A stretch of 64,000 nt of DNA from an uncultured Lachnospiraceae bacterium (GTDB lineage: Bacteria; Bacillota; Clostridia; Lachnospirales; Lachnospiraceae). The notes beneath the pieces are model-generated. The model had not been told where the DNA came from and did no database searches. It was given only the letters and a program-made list of their open reading frames with translations. Below, one piece after another: positions 62,379 to 64,000 of the stretch. Each line of letters starts with the position of its first letter. The first letter of the stretch is position 1. The translations under genes were made by a program, and so were the position numbers. The stretch is from positions 28,522 through 92,521 of the forward strand of contig CAJTOR010000011.1 in the NCBI GenBank assembly GCA_910577675.1, read 5' to 3'.

Positions 62379-62918
62379 ATGAAATTACATATCGGCTGCG
62401 GTTTCCGCAACTTACCGGGTTACAAACATTTTGATATCAGGAAATTGGATGAACATATTGATTATGTGGGAAGTGCACAAGATCTGTCCCAGTTCCCGGA
62501 TGGTTCAATCGAGGAGATATATGCCTGCCATCTGCTGGAACACTTCGGAAGGAATCAGGTTAACGAAGTCCTGAAAGAATGGTATAGGGTGATATGCCCA
62601 AGGGGTGGGCAGATACGTATTGCAGTGCCGGATTTCGGGGCTGTTGTGGAGGAATACAGGAATACTCATGACCTGTTTCCACTGTTGGGGCTTTTGTATG
62701 GCGGGCAGGATTATGATTTCAATTTTCACTATGTTACATTTGATTTTGACAGCCTGAGAAAACGCCTGGAGGATGTAGGTTTTGTGGATGTGAGAAGATA
62801 TGACTGGAAGGAGTTTCTGCCAAAAGAGTACGATGATTGCAGCCGTGCATATCTTCCGCATATGGATTTTGAGAACGGGCGGTTGATGAGCCTGAATGTG
62901 GTGGCAAGGAAACGATAA
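62379..62918 (+). CDS. SAM-dependent methyltransferase-like protein
   Basis: A 179-aa protein with a short motif I (MKLHIGCGFRNLPGYKHFDI), HLLEHF after the third strand, and YRVICPRGGQIRIAVPDFGA, the common pattern of methyltransferases in polysaccharide and sugar clusters. Its substrate is unknown. GAAAGGG precedes ATG. The 295 bp before it show no gene and no clear promoter. Confidence 0.8.
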   Translation: MKLHIGCGFRNLPGYKHFDIRKLDEHIDYVGSAQDLSQFPDGSIEEIYACHLLEHFGRNQVNEVLKEWYRVICPRGGQIRIAVPDFGAVVEEYRNTHDLFPLLGLLYGGQDYDFNFHYVTFDFDSLRKRLEDVGFVDVRRYDWKEFLPKEYDDCSRAYLPHMDFENGRLMSLNVVARKR

Positions 62919-63302
62919 ATGGGATGGTTTTTTCAGGAAATAGTGGTGCAGGTTCGACTGCTAATTGGGCAGGATGGATTGATGATGCGGACGGAAGTAT
63001 TTGTTGGATAAAAGTGCTTAACCTAATCTAAAGAAGTCCCACCGCTTCTAAGTCGTAAAGATGAAAATGGTGGGTAAGGGGGATAGCATTATGTCAGGTG
63101 GGGCTTGAATCCTATCTGACAAGCTATGGGAGGAGCATAGAGATATGAGGAAGCAGCAGAGCGGATTCTGAATTTTCTTTGACTGGAATGTGATATGATA
63201 AAGAATGTTTTGTGAGGTTCTAGGTGCTGTGGTAAATTAAGTGACCTTGGTTATATTGGGATATGGATTGGGCGGGGATAATTAGATAATTAAAGTGTGA
63301 GG
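62919..63302 (+). other. Non-coding stretch with degraded sequence
   Basis: No complete gene. A short frame at about 62938-63030 (GNSGAGSTANWAGWIDDADG and on to a stop) runs without a start into the repeated sequence at 63022; it may be the broken end of a lost gene. The rest holds nothing recognisable. Confidence 0.4.
63022..63086 (+). mobile_element. Possible IS200/IS605-type right-end remnant
   Basis: Second copy of the sequence at 34816-34868, with the identical 19-bp core GCTTCTAAGTCGTAAAGAT at 63044-63062. CCCACC (63038-63043) pairs with GGTGGG (63069-63074). No transposase gene nearby. Confidence 0.4.
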
Positions 63303-63331
63303 AAAATGCTGGGTCTACCGGCATTTTTTTT
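63303..63331 (+). terminator. Rho-independent terminator
   Basis: AAAATGCTGG (63303-63312) with CCGGCATTTT (63318-63327), 10 pairs with one T-G, 5-nt loop, and eight T. It lies 385 bp past the nearest complete gene. Confidence 0.8.
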
Positions 63332-63383
63332 GTTGTTTATTACTGTTTTTTAGAAAAAAGTGGTGGGAAGTTAAAAGAGAATG

Positions 63384-63824
63384 TACATTTCTGGTGGAAA
63401 GTGTAATGAAGTATTGCAATGTATTACCTGCAAATATTGTAAAAATCATGATGGTTTGTACTTTTAATCGTTAGAATTGTATCATAGGATGATTTGTTTG
63501 TCAATCAATTTAGGATTTGTTTTTGAATACGTGTATTTTTTTAGTTCTAAAATCATCTAAACAGAAGGAATTATTTCTTTGAAATATCAGGATATTTCAC
63601 AAAGGTCTTTATACTTCTTCCATAATTCGCCGTCAATTCGGTGTCAGCTTTTCTATCTAACTAAAATATCAATATGTTGTCTTTTTATGTGAATTAATAG
63701 ATCAAAAATTGTATTTTATCGCCGTCAATTTATGGTCAGTAGTTCCTGGAAAGTACTTGTTTTCTGGGTTTTCAGATTTGGTAATACATTGCAATACTTC
63801 ATTACCTTTTATATCAGAAATGTA
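63384..63824. repeat. 441-bp non-coding element with 45-bp inverted ends
   Basis: Left arm 63384-63428 and right arm 63780-63824 are inverted repeats matching at about 40 of 45 positions, with 26 perfect pairs (63403-63428 with 63780-63805). The interior is AT-rich, with an 8-bp GAAATATC/GATATTTC palindrome at 63581-63598 and two direct CGCCGTCAATT copies (63628-63638 and 63720-63730). It has no coding frame of note. The shape fits a non-autonomous mobile element; no target duplication was seen. Confidence 0.6.
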
Positions 63825-63900
63825 GACCCATCCAATACTTTTTGCAAAACCAGAAAGCTGTGGATGGACTGGGGCAAAAATGCCGGAAAGGAGCCGCTAC

Positions 63901-64000
63901 ATGGCAAATATTTTGTTTGAACATAACCTTAAAGCCTACAAAGCGGCTTCCTTACTTATGCAGGAAACGGGAAGGGCAGCAGTGATCCACCCGACAGGGA
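63901..64000 (+). CDS. DEAD/DEAH-type helicase, N-terminal fragment (cut by window end)
   Basis: ATG 63901 follows GAAAGGAG. The visible residues MANILFEHNLKAYKAASLLM and QETGRAAVIHPTG match the start of superfamily 2 helicases whose first motif reads HPTGTGKS; the window ends in this Walker A motif. The rest lies outside. With the PLD-helicase upstream it gives this end of the window a second helicase gene. Confidence 0.75.
   Translation, partial: MANILFEHNLKAYKAASLLMQETGRAAVIHPTG

Noticed and set aside
63732..63920. 62-aa plus-strand frame over the right inverted repeat
   Set aside because: It overlaps the well-placed start of the helicase gene at 63901 in another frame and only translates the repeat.

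Overview
The window looks like the chromosome of a Gram-positive Clostridia member, most likely Lachnospiraceae. The evidence is strong AGGAGG ribosome binding sites, sigma-A promoters (TTGCAA/TTGACA, 17 bp, TATAAT), lipobox solute-binding proteins, Zn-binding S14 and L36, a four-Cys adenylate kinase lid, and the Firmicutes-style S10-spc-alpha supercluster followed by ecfA1-ecfA2-ecfT-truA. The family assignment is inference; no rRNA gene is present.

Layout. (1) 1-9.7 kb: a carbohydrate ABC uptake locus with two permease pairs, a lipoprotein binding protein, an NHL/TPR membrane-anchored protein, a Yip1-like protein and a DUF5696-like secreted protein. No ATPase is encoded, so a shared MsmX-type ATPase is presumed. 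A LacI regulator and an rRNA-methyltransferase-like gene follow. (2) 11.9-29.6 kb: the ribosomal protein supercluster rpsJ to rplQ with secY, adk, map, infA and rpoA, preceded by a promoter and a long structured leader. (3) 30-33.8 kb: ECF transporter module and truA. (4) 33.8-40.3 kb: accessory genes, with an ArsC-like protein lacking cysteine, KptA, a macrodomain protein, a 681-aa uncharacterised protein, an RNA ligase, a coiled-coil protein and an orphan HsdS. KptA, macrodomain and ligase together suggest an RNA-repair module. (5) 40.4-58.6 kb: OGG1-like glycosylase, prfC, two GT2 glycosyltransferases, an ECF sigma/membrane partner pair, a CDF transporter, tRNA-Gln(CUG), a TagF-GT4 fusion, a pyruvyl-transferase-like protein, a secreted 5'-nucleotidase, and lysS-greA on the minus strand. 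(6) 58.7-64 kb: an AT-rich accessory end with a broken gene, a methyltransferase overlapping a PLD-helicase gene, another methyltransferase, mobile-element remnants, a 441-bp element with 45-bp inverted ends, and the start of another helicase.

The most unusual signals are two. The first is a family of about 100-bp elements: two tandem 101-bp copies before rpsK, one before rplQ, and one complete plus one 3' half before a glycosyltransferase gene. Each has a terminal stem followed directly by GGAACT, and the copy nearest each gene runs into that gene's ribosome binding site. Stem pairs change compensatorily between copies. The second is the putative RNA-repair cluster. All assignments come from reading the sequence; no database search was done.
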